57,670 bases of DNA, from assembly GCA_947457875.1 (NCBI GenBank), contig CANGWV010000002.1, positions 1-57,670 on the forward strand. Reading direction: 5' to 3'. The translations under genes were made by a program, and so were the position numbers. This document shows, piece after piece, positions 1-9,624 of the stretch (positions are counted from its first letter, which is position 1; every line of letters begins with the position of its first letter). This stretch comes from Burkholderiaceae bacterium (GTDB taxonomy: Bacteria > Pseudomonadota > Gammaproteobacteria > Burkholderiales > Burkholderiaceae). Below the pieces are notes generated by a model. It saw nothing but the letters and a program-made list of their open reading frames with translations. It did not search any database and had not been told where the DNA came from.

Positions 1-998
<998 letters not shown>

Positions 999-1000
999 CC

Positions 1001-1702
1001 ATGGCTGAAATGTCCTACCAAGATCGCCGCAGTAAGTTAAAGAATTACTTCGACCGGACCGCAGTCGATGCGTGGGCCAAGCTCACCTCCGATGCGCCGG
1101 TCAGTGGCATTCGAGCGACGGTCCGCGCAGGTAGAGACCAAACCCGCCAACGCATTCTGAACCGCCTGCCCGAGGACTTAACGGGTAAGCGGATTTTGGA
1201 TGCCGGTTGCGGTACCGGTGCCTTGGCGTTGGAAATGGCAAAGCGCGGTGCACACGTCGTTGCGGTGGATTTATCACCCAAGTTAGTCGAATTGGCACAG
1301 GAGCGGATCCCCGCAGAAGAGCGCCAGAACATTGCCTTTCACTCGGGCGATATGCTCGATGAATCGTTCGGTGAGTTTGACTATGTGGTGGGTATGGATT
1401 CGATGATCCATTACCAGTCAGAAGACATGCTCAATGTGCTCGAGCGTTTGGCGGAGCGTACGCACCAGAAGATCATTTTTACCTTCGCGCCAAGCTCTGC
1501 TTTGCTGGAAATCATGATTCGCGTAGGGCGCCTCTTCCCACGCAAAGACCGCGCACCGTTCATTGAGCCCGTGAGTGAGCAAAAACTGCGTGATTTGGTT
1601 GGTCAGTCCAAGCTGCTTCACAGTTGGAGAGTCAGCTTTACCTTGCGCATATCCAGTGGCTTTTATCAATCGCAAATCATGGAGCTACGACGTTTCTCAT
1701 GA
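1001..1702 (+). CDS. bchM: Magnesium protoporphyrin IX O-methyltransferase BchM
   Basis: It methylates the C13 propionate of Mg-protoporphyrin IX with S-adenosylmethionine, the step between Mg chelatase and the AcsF cyclase. The SAM-binding motif I (ILDAGCGTGALALEMA) is at residues 65-80 of 233, and an acidic end of strand beta-2 (VVAVDLS) follows. Length and position between bchL and lhaA match the family. Its TGA overlaps the next start as ATGATG, so bchM and lhaA are coupled. Confidence 0.95.
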   Translation: MAEMSYQDRRSKLKNYFDRTAVDAWAKLTSDAPVSGIRATVRAGRDQTRQRILNRLPEDLTGKRILDAGCGTGALALEMAKRGAHVVAVDLSPKLVELAQERIPAEERQNIAFHSGDMLDESFGEFDYVVGMDSMIHYQSEDMLNVLERLAERTHQKIIFTFAPSSALLEIMIRVGRLFPRKDRAPFIEPVSEQKLRDLVGQSKLLHSWRVSFTLRISSGFYQSQIMELRRFS

Positions 1703-3129
1703 TGCAATTTTTCAAAACAGCTAAAGCATGGACGCGGATTAATCCGCGCTTCTTGCCATTTGCGGATGTCGCTACAGCCGACTTGCCGCTGAGCCGTTTA
1801 TTGCGTTTGTCTTTATTCCAAGTCACGGTTGGCATGGCTGCAACCTTACTGATTGGCACCCTCAATCGCGTGATGATTGTCGAGATGGGCATGAGCGCTT
1901 GGATGGTGGCCTTAATGGTTGCATTACCCTTGATCTTTGCTCCGTTTCGGGCGCTGATTGGCTATCACTCGGATACGCACCGCTCCATTTTGGGTTGGAA
2001 GCGCGTACCTTATATTTGGATTGGTACTTGGTTGCAATTTGGTGGTTTGGCCATCATGCCGTTCGCACTGATCTTGTTATCGGGCGATACCCATTGGCCA
2101 ATTTGGTTTAGCTACATTGCTAGTGCCGCGGCATTCCTGCTCGTTGGCGCCGGAATGCAGACCACCCAAACTGCCGGCTTAGCCTTGGCAACGGACTTAG
2201 CTGAGCCAAAAAATCGCCCACGCGTAGTTGCCTTAATGTATGTGATGCTGCTCGTCGGTATGGTTGCCAGCGGTATCGTATTTAGTGTGGCGCTAAAGTC
2301 CTTTACCCAAGTTCAACTGGTACAAGTTATTCAAGCAGCCGCTTCTGTGACTTTAATTCTGAACTTAATTGCATTGTGGAAGCAAGAGGTGCGCCAACCC
2401 CACAAAACCCATCCTAGTATTGCGCGACCCGCATTTTCGGAGTCATGGAAAGCATTTATGGCGATGCCGCACGTGAGGCGTTTCCTGATTATGTTGGGTT
2501 TAGGCACGGTTGCATTCAGTATGCAAGATGTCATTTTGGAGCCCTACGGTGGCGAGATTTTAGGTTTAAGTGTTTCAGCAACCAGTTTATTAACGGCATT
2601 GATTTCAGGCGGATCGCTGCTCGCCTTTGTTTTATCTGCACGCTGGTTAGTGAAGGGCATCAATGCATATCGCATTGCATCGATTGGTTTACTGGTTGGT
2701 TTAATCGCATTCACGTCCGTGATTTTTTCAGAGCCGCTTAACTCTGCCACCCTATTTCGAATCGGCGCCTTTTTAATTGGCTTTGGCGGCGGCTTGTTTG
2801 CGGTGAGTACGCTGACGATTGCCATGAGTATTGAGCAAGAGAATATGACCGGTATGGTGATTGGGGCTTGGGGCGCTGTGACCGCCACCTGTTCCGGCAT
2901 CGGCATGTCGATTGGCGGCGTGATTCGGGACGGCGTTTCCACCCTAGCAACCAGTGGCGCAATTGGACCAGTCCTTAATGGCGCTGGCACCGGGTATAGC
3001 GTGGTGTATCACATTGAGATTTATTTGTTGTTTGCAACACTCGTAGCATTGGGGCCTTTGGTGGCAAGTCGTCATCAGCGCTCTGTTTCAGGCATCAAAA
3101 AGTTTGGTTTAGCTGATTTTCCAGGCTAG
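1699..3129 (+). CDS. lhaA: LhaA/PucC-family light-harvesting complex 1 assembly carrier
   Basis: This is a polytopic membrane protein of the BCH2/PucC branch of the major facilitator superfamily, with about 12 predicted helices. In purple bacteria LhaA helps insert LH1 polypeptides and bacteriochlorophyll during core-complex assembly. An open frame extends upstream to 1624, but the ATGATG at 1699 overlapping the bchM stop gives 476 residues, the family's usual length. Conserved family stretches are visible: LNRVMIVEMG near residue 55, and GYHSDTHRSILGWKRVPYIW around residue 90. Its place between bchM and puhA is the canonical one. Confidence 0.93.
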   Translation: MMQFFKTAKAWTRINPRFLPFADVATADLPLSRLLRLSLFQVTVGMAATLLIGTLNRVMIVEMGMSAWMVALMVALPLIFAPFRALIGYHSDTHRSILGWKRVPYIWIGTWLQFGGLAIMPFALILLSGDTHWPIWFSYIASAAAFLLVGAGMQTTQTAGLALATDLAEPKNRPRVVALMYVMLLVGMVASGIVFSVALKSFTQVQLVQVIQAAASVTLILNLIALWKQEVRQPHKTHPSIARPAFSESWKAFMAMPHVRRFLIMLGLGTVAFSMQDVILEPYGGEILGLSVSATSLLTALISGGSLLAFVLSARWLVKGINAYRIASIGLLVGLIAFTSVIFSEPLNSATLFRIGAFLIGFGGGLFAVSTLTIAMSIEQENMTGMVIGAWGAVTATCSGIGMSIGGVIRDGVSTLATSGAIGPVLNGAGTGYSVVYHIEIYLLFATLVALGPLVASRHQRSVSGIKKFGLADFPG

Positions 3130-3152
3130 TTAATTTTGTAAAGGAGTAGAAA

Positions 3153-3920
3153 ATGGGAACCGGAGCAATAACGCAGTACATCGATGTAGCACAAATCGCT
3201 TTTTATATCTTTTTGCTTTTTTTCATTGGCCTTGTCATTTACTTGACCCTTGAAAGCAAGCGCGAAGGCTTTCCGCTAGAGACTGAGCGCTTTGGTCAAG
3301 TGCGCCGTGAAGAAGGCATTTTAGGTATGCCACGGCCAGTGACTTACAAAACCGAATTCGGCAAAACGTATACGGCACCGTTGCCAACGCCGCCCGAGGT
3401 AGAGCGAATCGCTGCAGAACCAGCGCACCCCTGGAATGGGGCACCCATGCAGCCGACTGGCAATCCCATGCTGGCCGGAGTAGGACCTGGTTCCTATGCG
3501 CAGCGCGCCGATCATGTTGACTATGACTTAGAGGGCCATGCCCGCATTCGTCCAATGCGCTTATTGCCCGAGTTTGGTCTTTCAAGCAAAGACCGTAATC
3601 CCATTGGCATGGAAGTCGTTGGTGCTGATGGTGAAGTGGCTGGCACAGTGGCCGATGCCTGGATCGATCACATGGAGGTGACGATTCGCTACCTGGAAGT
3701 GAAATTGGGTAGCGGTAAAACCGTATTACTACCAATGAACTTCTGCCGTATCGGTAAACACGAGATTACGGTGAAGTCGATTCTATCGACGCAGTTTGCA
3801 ACCGTACCGACCACCAAGCACCCAGAGCAAATTACTTTATTGGAAGAAGAGAAGGTAATGGCCTATTACGGTGGTGGCACTTTATACGCAACACCTGAGC
3901 GTCAGGAGCCCCTCGTATGA
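3153..3920 (+). CDS. puhA: Photosynthetic reaction centre H subunit PuhA
   Basis: The H subunit caps the cytoplasmic face of the L-M reaction centre and lines the proton path to QB. The protein has 255 residues, with one N-terminal transmembrane helix (about residues 9-31, IAFYIFLLFFIGLVIYLTL) followed by ESKREGFPLE, typical of PuhA. The C-terminal part is the PRC-barrel-like cytoplasmic domain (GMEVVGADGEVAGTV around residue 150). A strong Shine-Dalgarno, AAAGGAG, lies 6-8 bases before the ATG, stronger than for its neighbours, which fits the structural amounts needed. It overlaps puhB by ATGA. Confidence 0.96.
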   Translation: MGTGAITQYIDVAQIAFYIFLLFFIGLVIYLTLESKREGFPLETERFGQVRREEGILGMPRPVTYKTEFGKTYTAPLPTPPEVERIAAEPAHPWNGAPMQPTGNPMLAGVGPGSYAQRADHVDYDLEGHARIRPMRLLPEFGLSSKDRNPIGMEVVGADGEVAGTVADAWIDHMEVTIRYLEVKLGSGKTVLLPMNFCRIGKHEITVKSILSTQFATVPTTKHPEQITLLEEEKVMAYYGGGTLYATPERQEPLV

Positions 3921-4624
3921 ACCCCAATCTGCATTCGAGTCCGGAGCATGAGTTTGAGGCTCAGCTGGGTTTACCCGAGAAATTGCCAAAGGGAGAGTCG
4001 ATCCTTTGGCAAGGTGCCCCTGACTTTAAGGCAGTTGCATTACGGGTGTTTCATATGCGGGCGCTGTTCGTTTACTTTGGTATTTTGCTGGCCTACCGCT
4101 TGTTGTCTGGTATCTACGATGGCGACACCATCGCTAGTTTAGGAATGTCGATGCTGTGGATGACACTGCTTTCGGCAACGTGTTTGGGGTTGGTTGCTTA
4201 TTTTGCCCATTTAATCTGCTCAACCACCCTGTATACGCTGACCGATCGCCGCATTGTGATGCGCATTGGCATTGTGCTTAACATGACCTTTAATTTACCC
4301 CTGAAGAAAATACAGGGAGCGGGCTTAAATGTGGGTCAACATGGCATCGGTGATATTCCATTAAAGCTCGATTCGAGTTCCAAAATTGCCATGTTTCATT
4401 TGTGGCCTCATGCCAAGCCTGGCGCTTGGGCCAACCCTGAGCCGATGTTACGGTGCATCCCGGATAGCCAGAAGGTAGCTGCTTTACTGTCGGAGGCATG
4501 GGCCACAGCAAATCAAGTCGATTTAGCCCAGCAAACCATGCATTCAGCAAAGACCGATAGCTCCCTATATGTTGATGTGAAAGGCAGTCATTCTGGGTTA
4601 AATGGAGAAATTAAAGCCGCATGA
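3917..4624 (+). CDS. puhB: Photosynthetic complex putative assembly protein PuhB
   Basis: The 235-residue membrane protein has a soluble N-terminus (EKLPKGESILWQGAPDF), then about three hydrophobic helices between residues 45 and 105, then a PH-like (bPH2) domain with the YTLTDRRIVMRIG signature near residue 100. PuhB is known to assist reaction-centre and LH1 assembly in Rhodobacter. It overlaps puhA (ATGA) and puhC (ATGA), consistent with one translational unit. Confidence 0.92.
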   Translation: MNPNLHSSPEHEFEAQLGLPEKLPKGESILWQGAPDFKAVALRVFHMRALFVYFGILLAYRLLSGIYDGDTIASLGMSMLWMTLLSATCLGLVAYFAHLICSTTLYTLTDRRIVMRIGIVLNMTFNLPLKKIQGAGLNVGQHGIGDIPLKLDSSSKIAMFHLWPHAKPGAWANPEPMLRCIPDSQKVAALLSEAWATANQVDLAQQTMHSAKTDSSLYVDVKGSHSGLNGEIKAA

Positions 4625-5079
4625 ACACAGCACAGCCTTCCCATCGCGGTATGCGCATACCCAAACCACTGGCATTGATTGCAGTGGGCGGGTTAGCAGC
4701 CTTGATTTTGTTTGTAGCCGATTTTGTAGACTCCGGTAAGTTGACGCGCGAGGCAGATGCACAGGCGGTGATTACTAAGCAATTGCGTTTTGAAGATCGC
4801 AGCGATGGCTCAATTGCCGTAGTGTCTGCGCCCGACGGTCAGGTAGTGAAAGTGATTGAGGGAGAAGCGGGTTTTGTTAGGGGAATCTTGCGGGCAATGG
4901 CGCGCGAGCGGCGCATTAAAGAAGTCAATCAAACCATTCCATTTGAGTTAATTGCCAGGGCTGATGGCCGCCTAACTTTGCTGGATCCCGCTACCGGAAA
5001 TCGCATTGATTTAGAGTCATTTGGCAAAGATAACGTCATTGAATTTGCAGTTTTACTGAAACCACAAGGGGTCCAGTAA
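4621..5079 (+). CDS. puhC: Photosynthetic complex assembly protein PuhC
   Basis: The 152-residue protein has one N-terminal membrane anchor (about residues 17-37) and a small periplasmic domain. The conserved PuhC stretch is visible: LRFEDRSDGSIAV, then GEAGFVRGILRAMARER, then PFELIARADGRLTL. In Rhodobacter, PuhC is needed for normal levels of the RC-LH1 core. Its start overlaps the puhB stop and its stop TAATG overlaps the next start. Confidence 0.93.
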   Translation: MNTAQPSHRGMRIPKPLALIAVGGLAALILFVADFVDSGKLTREADAQAVITKQLRFEDRSDGSIAVVSAPDGQVVKVIEGEAGFVRGILRAMARERRIKEVNQTIPFELIARADGRLTLLDPATGNRIDLESFGKDNVIEFAVLLKPQGVQ

Positions 5080-5450
5080 TGGATAAGCAGATAGTCGATT
5101 GTCAAATTCAGTTATCCAATACAGCTGAATTTTTATACGCCCATGCAGAACTAAATGGGGTTGAGATTGGCCCTGGGGATCAGGTCTTAATTCATGACCC
5201 CCTCACGCAAATTGAATTCGGTCAACAAATCGAATTTACACGTAAAGCGACCATCTCTCGGGCCGGTTTGTTCAGTCGCCTATGGACCTATTGCACTGCG
5301 CGGCTTGAGCTCACCATGCTGTATGAGGTGAGCTTTTCCACCACGCGCTTCTCGCATACCAAAAAGTATCCTAGGCCAAAGCCAGTCCAGCAGCAGGTAG
5401 ACAACACAACAGCAATTCATCTGAATTTAGGAAAGAGGGTAGAAGTATGA
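5079..5450 (+). CDS. Uncharacterised photosynthesis-cluster protein between puhC and acsF
   Basis: I cannot name this 123-residue protein. It has no signal peptide or membrane helix. Visible features are an N-terminal part with mixed strand-like sequence ([20 protein letters not shown]), a central basic/aromatic section ([19 protein letters not shown]) and a basic proline-rich tail. It is locked into the operon: the start overlaps the puhC stop (TAATG) and the stop overlaps the acsF start (ATGA). This suggests co-translation with the cyclase and perhaps a role in cyclase function or assembly (inference only). Confidence 0.85.
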   Translation: MDKQIVDCQIQLSNTAEFLYAHAELNGVEIGPGDQVLIHDPLTQIEFGQQIEFTRKATISRAGLFSRLWTYCTARLELTMLYEVSFSTTRFSHTKKYPRPKPVQQQVDNTTAIHLNLGKRVEV

Positions 5451-6514
5451 CCAGCGCAACTATGAATGCAAGCATGATCAGCGAGTCAACCGATCGCGCT
5501 CTAGAGAATACGATGTTGAGCCCTCGGTTTTATACGACCGATTTTAAGGAAATGGATAGTTTTGATATCGAGTCGGTGCGCCCCGAATGGAATCGCTTGA
5601 TGCAGGAGTTTGATCGGGATATTAATCAAACGCACTTTCAGCGCCCTGAAGATATGGTGAAAGACTATTCGCAATTGCCAGAGGGTTTGTACCAAGAGTT
5701 TCTGGATTTTTTAATTAGCTCGATTACCTCGGAGTTCTCCGGCTGCGTTCTGTATGCGGAAATCAAAAAGCGCATTAAGAACCCCGATTTGAAGGACTTA
5801 TTTTCTTATATGGCTAGAGATGAAAGCCGTCATGCCGGCTTTATTAACCAGTGGTTAAAAGACTTTGGTATCGGCGTCGATTTGGGATTCTTGGCGCGTG
5901 AGAAAAAATACACCTTCTTTAAGCCCAAATTTATTTTCTACGCAACCTATCTATCCGAAAAGATTGGTTACGCACGCTACATTACCATCTTCCGCATCAT
6001 TGAAAAACATCCAGAGCTGCGCTTTCATCCGATCTTCACCTGGTTTGAAAAGTGGTGCAATGATGAGTTCCGCCATGGTGAGGCATTTGCCCTGATGATG
6101 CGCGCCAATCCGTATTTGTTGGAAGGGCGTAATAAATTGTGGATTCGCTTCTTCTTAATTGCGGTCTATGCCACCATGTATGTGCGCGATCATTCGAGGC
6201 CTGAGTTTCATGCTGCCTTGGGTGTATCGGTCGCTGAATATGATCGTAAAGTGCTGCAGATCACCTCCGATATTTCGAAGCAAGTGTTTCCATTTACGAT
6301 TAATTTGGATGACGACCGCTTGTGGGCTGGTTTTGACCGCCTGCGCGAAATCTCCGATGAAGTCGAGGCAGCCAAAGTACAAGGCGGCCTATTTTCTTAT
6401 GTGAAGCGCGGTTACTTGGCGGCCAATGCGGCATTGGTATTTGCTCGTATCTACATGCTACCTGTCGTACCAAACGAGTTGCCTGCCGACATTCGCATGG
6501 CACCGGCATGGTAA
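5447..6514 (+). CDS. acsF: Aerobic Mg-protoporphyrin IX monomethyl ester oxidative cyclase AcsF
   Basis: This oxygen-dependent diiron enzyme forms the isocyclic E ring of (bacterio)chlorophyll, giving divinyl protochlorophyllide. The 355-residue sequence shows ferritin-like metal-ligand motifs: E105 in LYAEIKKR, the DESRH motif at 125-129, and DEFRHGE at 206-212. The presence of AcsF rather than the radical-SAM BchE in this cluster indicates bacteriochlorophyll synthesis in air, as expected of an aerobic anoxygenic phototroph. Start ATG overlaps the preceding stop (ATGA). Confidence 0.97.
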   Translation: MTSATMNASMISESTDRALENTMLSPRFYTTDFKEMDSFDIESVRPEWNRLMQEFDRDINQTHFQRPEDMVKDYSQLPEGLYQEFLDFLISSITSEFSGCVLYAEIKKRIKNPDLKDLFSYMARDESRHAGFINQWLKDFGIGVDLGFLAREKKYTFFKPKFIFYATYLSEKIGYARYITIFRIIEKHPELRFHPIFTWFEKWCNDEFRHGEAFALMMRANPYLLEGRNKLWIRFFLIAVYATMYVRDHSRPEFHAALGVSVAEYDRKVLQITSDISKQVFPFTINLDDDRLWAGFDRLREISDEVEAAKVQGGLFSYVKRGYLAANAALVFARIYMLPVVPNELPADIRMAPAW

Positions 6515-6539
6515 GTATGCAGAGGAAGCACGCAACGTA

Positions 6540-7301
6540 ATGTCAGCATGGATCGTTCCACTCGCATTTGCTATATTGGTCTGGTGGTTTAGCACGGGCG
6601 TCATTCTATGGCTCGATGGATTTTCTAAAAGATTCTTCAAGCCGATTTTCTTTGTATCCTGCGTGATCTTATTCTTTGCTTTTTGGGGAATTAGCATCTC
6701 CAGCACCCAAGACACGTTGCTGGGCGCTTACTGCGCATTCACCTGCGCCATCCTGATTTGGGGTTGGCAAGAACTCGCATTCTTGCTCGGCTACATTACG
6801 GGCTCACGCCGCGTGCTGTGCCCAAGCGATGCCAAGGGATGGCAGCGCGCTTGGTATGCATTTCAAACGATTAACCACCATGAGTTCGCCTTGCTAGTAC
6901 TTGGCATTGTGCTGGCTATTTTGCATATCGATGCAGCGAACACCACTGGTCTTTGGGCCTTCGTGATTTTGTGGGTGATGCGCCAAAGTGCCAAAATTAA
7001 TATTTTTCTTGGCGTACTTAATTTGAATGAGCGCTTCTTGCCAGACCACCTGAAGTATTTGCAAACCTACTTTCGTCGTCGTCCGATGAACTATTTAATG
7101 CCGTTTTCCGTTGTAATTGCTGCTCTCGTGGTCACGCCACTGTGGATTGATATTTTTACGGCGACGGAAAGTGCATTTGCCTTGACGTCCAAAACCCTGC
7201 TTGCAACCCTCCTGTCCTTGGGCATTTTGGAGCACATCTTATTGGTCTTGCCTTTTTCCAGCGAAGGCCTATGGAAATGGGGATTTCGGGAAGGGCGTTA
7301 A
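6540..7301 (+). CDS. puhE: Photosynthetic cluster membrane protein PuhE (DUF3623)
   Basis: A 253-residue integral membrane protein with about seven hydrophobic segments; PuhE-family features include the NHHEFALL stretch near residue 112 and LNERFLPDHLKYLQTYF near residue 162. In Rhodobacter PuhE influences bacteriochlorophyll production and core assembly. The frame is open from 6426 inside acsF, but the ATG at 6540 is preferred: it begins with MSAWIVPLAFAILVWWF, a first membrane helix, with GAGGAA about 13 bases upstream. It closes the first operon. Confidence 0.92.
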   Translation: MSAWIVPLAFAILVWWFSTGVILWLDGFSKRFFKPIFFVSCVILFFAFWGISISSTQDTLLGAYCAFTCAILIWGWQELAFLLGYITGSRRVLCPSDAKGWQRAWYAFQTINHHEFALLVLGIVLAILHIDAANTTGLWAFVILWVMRQSAKINIFLGVLNLNERFLPDHLKYLQTYFRRRPMNYLMPFSVVIAALVVTPLWIDIFTATESAFALTSKTLLATLLSLGILEHILLVLPFSSEGLWKWGFREGR

Positions 7302-7391
7302 GCTCTCGTTTTAAGCTTTGCTGTTCTCAGCAGATAACTAATGGTAAACCCGTAGAATAGGGAAACTACCGAGCCCCTAGGGCCTAAATAG

Positions 7392-7440
7392 TGTCAAATT
7401 TATTTGACAGTCTGATATGTAAATGTAAAAATTATTTACA
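7392..7440 (+). promoter_or_regulatory. PpsR/CrtJ-type operator and promoter of the bchG operon
   Basis: TGTCAAATTTATTTGACA at 7392-7409 fits the PpsR/CrtJ consensus TGT-N12-ACA exactly and is a perfect palindrome apart from the centre. A second related palindrome, TGTAAAAATTATTTACA (7424-7440), has an 11-base spacer and ends at the bchG start codon. The first site contains a consensus -35 hexamer TTGACA at 7404-7409. PpsR/CrtJ binds paired palindromes as a tetramer to repress bch genes aerobically; that this site is used is inferred. Confidence 0.75.
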
Positions 7441-8324
7441 TGAATATGCCTCAGATCAGTGCTGTCGCGACGCTGCTCAAACCCATTACGTGGTTTCCGC
7501 CGATGTGGGCGTTTGCTTGCGGCGCAATCTCATCTGGATATTCCATTACTGCCAACTGGCAGATCATGCTGATTGGATTATTACTTACAGGCCCATTGGT
7601 TTGTGCATCTAGTCAAGCTACTAACGATTGGTTTGATCGCCATGTCGACGCCATCAACGAACCCAATCGCCCAATTCCATCGGGGCGCATACCGGGCCAC
7701 TGGGGTTTGTACATTGCAATTGCGTGGTCAATCCTTTCGCTCTTACTTGCAAGTGCATTAGGCCACTGGGGATTTATTGCAACCATGGTTGCCTTAGCGT
7801 TGGCGTGGGCATACAGCATGCCGCCAGTCAGACTCAAACAAAATGGTTGGTGGGGTAATTTAGCCTGCGGATTTAGTTACGAAGGTTTGGCTTGGATTAC
7901 TGGCGCAGCGCTGCTTGCAGGCGGCATGGCGCCAAGTATGCCGTCATTGACCTTTGCTATTTTGTATAGTCTGAGCGCCCACGGCATCATGACGCTCAAT
8001 GACTTTAAGGCAATCGAGGGTGATCGCAGAATGGGCGTGCGCTCCTTGCCGGTTCAGCTTGGCGTCGATCGGGCAGCGCGCTTAGCGTGCTGGGTCATGA
8101 TCGTGCCACAAGTGATTGTTCTCATCTTGCTCTTGTATTGGGATCGCAGTAATTACGCACTCGCGATTGCAGGCTTGATCGTGTGCCAACTGGTGTTGAT
8201 GCGGAAGTTTTTATCCGACCCAGTGCGCTACGCACTTTTCTATAGCGGCTTTGGTGTGCCTCTACTAGTGAGCGGCATGATGGTTTCAGCATTTGCAATT
8301 CACGCATTCGGGGCGCGCGCATGA
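7440..8324 (+). CDS. bchG: Bacteriochlorophyll synthase BchG (UbiA family prenyltransferase)
   Basis: It esterifies bacteriochlorophyllide a with geranylgeranyl or phytyl diphosphate in the membrane. The 294-residue polytopic protein carries the first Asp-rich motif NDWFDRHVD at 62-70 followed by AINEPNRPIPSGRIPG, and the second motif NDFKAIEGD near 187-195. The N-terminus LLKPITWFPPMWAFACG matches the family start. No Shine-Dalgarno is visible before ATG 7440 or the alternative ATG 7446, and the operator runs into the start, so the message may be leaderless. Confidence 0.96.
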   Translation: MNMPQISAVATLLKPITWFPPMWAFACGAISSGYSITANWQIMLIGLLLTGPLVCASSQATNDWFDRHVDAINEPNRPIPSGRIPGHWGLYIAIAWSILSLLLASALGHWGFIATMVALALAWAYSMPPVRLKQNGWWGNLACGFSYEGLAWITGAALLAGGMAPSMPSLTFAILYSLSAHGIMTLNDFKAIEGDRRMGVRSLPVQLGVDRAARLACWVMIVPQVIVLILLLYWDRSNYALAIAGLIVCQLVLMRKFLSDPVRYALFYSGFGVPLLVSGMMVSAFAIHAFGARA

Positions 8325-9622
8325 GCATCGCACTCACGCCCACCTTTATACGGACTAGCGGTTTTGGCTGGCTGGGTATCGTGCGCTTGGGTTTAGTCCA
8401 AACCGCGATTGGCGGTATTGTGGTGATGACTACATCGACGCTTAATCGCATCATGGTAGTGGAGTTGGCACTGCCAGCCATTCTGCCGGGCCTACTGGTG
8501 GCCTTTCATTACTTCATTCAAGTCATTCGGCCGCGCATGGGCCATGCCTCGGATAGCGGGGCGAAGAAGACGCCTTGGATCATTGGAGGCATCTGTGTTT
8601 TAGCGTTAGGTGGATTTGGCGCAGCGCTCTCCACCGCATTGATGGCAAGTCACCTTATTGTCGGGATTGCGTGCGCAGCATTTGCTTTTTTCCTGATTGG
8701 TGTTGGGGTAAGCATTAGCGGTACTTCTTTGTTGGCGTTATTAGCTAAAGGCGTAAATGATGAGCGCCGCGCAGCAGCAGCAACGATTGTTTGGCTCATG
8801 ATGATTTTCGGCTTTGCTTTTACAAGCATCATGGCTGGTAAATTTTTGGATCCCTACGAGCCGTATAAGGTAGTGGTGATTTCGGGTGTCATTTCTACGA
8901 TTGCCGTATTAGTTGTATTGGCAGCGCTCTATCGACTCGAGACCCCTGAATTGCAAAACAGCCATGCGCGCGCAGAGCGCAAAACCCCATTTAGGCAGGC
9001 ATTGGCTGAAGTGTGGGCTGATCCTGATGCGCGTCGATTCTCGGTCTTTATTTTTATTTCGATGTTTGCGTTCAGCTCACAAGATTTGATCCTCGAGCCA
9101 TTTGCTGGGATCGTTTTTGGCTATAGCCTAGGTGAAACAACCAGCTTATCGGGTGTACAGCACTCGGGTGTGCTGATGGGCATGCTACTCGTTGCGATTT
9201 GCGGATCGAGTCGATTGCGAGCCTATTGCGGCTCCTTGCGCCTCTGGATGATTTACGGCTGCGTGGCTTCCGGTATTGCCATGCTGGGTCTCGCGATTGG
9301 CAGCATGGTTGGACCCGAGTGGCCACTGCGTTTTAATGTCTTTGCTTTGGGCCTCGCCAATGGGGCATTTTCAATTGCCGCGATTGCTTCGATGATGCGC
9401 CTGGCGGTTGCGGGCGGCACCGGAAAAGAAGGCGTGCGCATTGGACTTTGGGGCGGGGCGCAGGCCATTGCTTTTGGCGTCGGCGGACTGCTCGGTGCAG
9501 CAGCCAGCGATGTGGCTAGAGCGCTGATGGACAGCCAATCATTAGCCTACGCCAGTGTTTTCAGTATTGAGTCCGGATTATTTATCGCATCAGCCTATTT
9601 AGCTTCGAAAGTGGAGAAGTAA
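8321..9622 (+). CDS. PucC-like BCH2-family carrier of the bchG-bchP operon
   Basis: A 433-residue, about 12-helix MFS protein of the PucC/LhaA/BCH2 family, a paralogue of the lhaA product in this window (shared LNRIMVVELALPAILPGLLV and RPRMGHASDS stretches). In Rhodobacter the equivalent gene (orf428) also sits between bchG and bchP. A role in moving pigments or inserting them into complexes is inferred from the family. Start ATG overlaps the bchG stop (ATGA). Which of the PucC/LhaA subgroups it belongs to would need a tree. Confidence 0.88.
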   Translation: MSIALTPTFIRTSGFGWLGIVRLGLVQTAIGGIVVMTTSTLNRIMVVELALPAILPGLLVAFHYFIQVIRPRMGHASDSGAKKTPWIIGGICVLALGGFGAALSTALMASHLIVGIACAAFAFFLIGVGVSISGTSLLALLAKGVNDERRAAAATIVWLMMIFGFAFTSIMAGKFLDPYEPYKVVVISGVISTIAVLVVLAALYRLETPELQNSHARAERKTPFRQALAEVWADPDARRFSVFIFISMFAFSSQDLILEPFAGIVFGYSLGETTSLSGVQHSGVLMGMLLVAICGSSRLRAYCGSLRLWMIYGCVASGIAMLGLAIGSMVGPEWPLRFNVFALGLANGAFSIAAIASMMRLAVAGGTGKEGVRIGLWGGAQAIAFGVGGLLGAAASDVARALMDSQSLAYASVFSIESGLFIASAYLASKVEK

Positions 9623-9624
9623 TT

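Noticed and set aside
3235-3735. Minus-strand frame within puhA
   Set aside because: Lies entirely opposite puhA; the product is Arg/His/Pro-rich as expected of a shadow frame.
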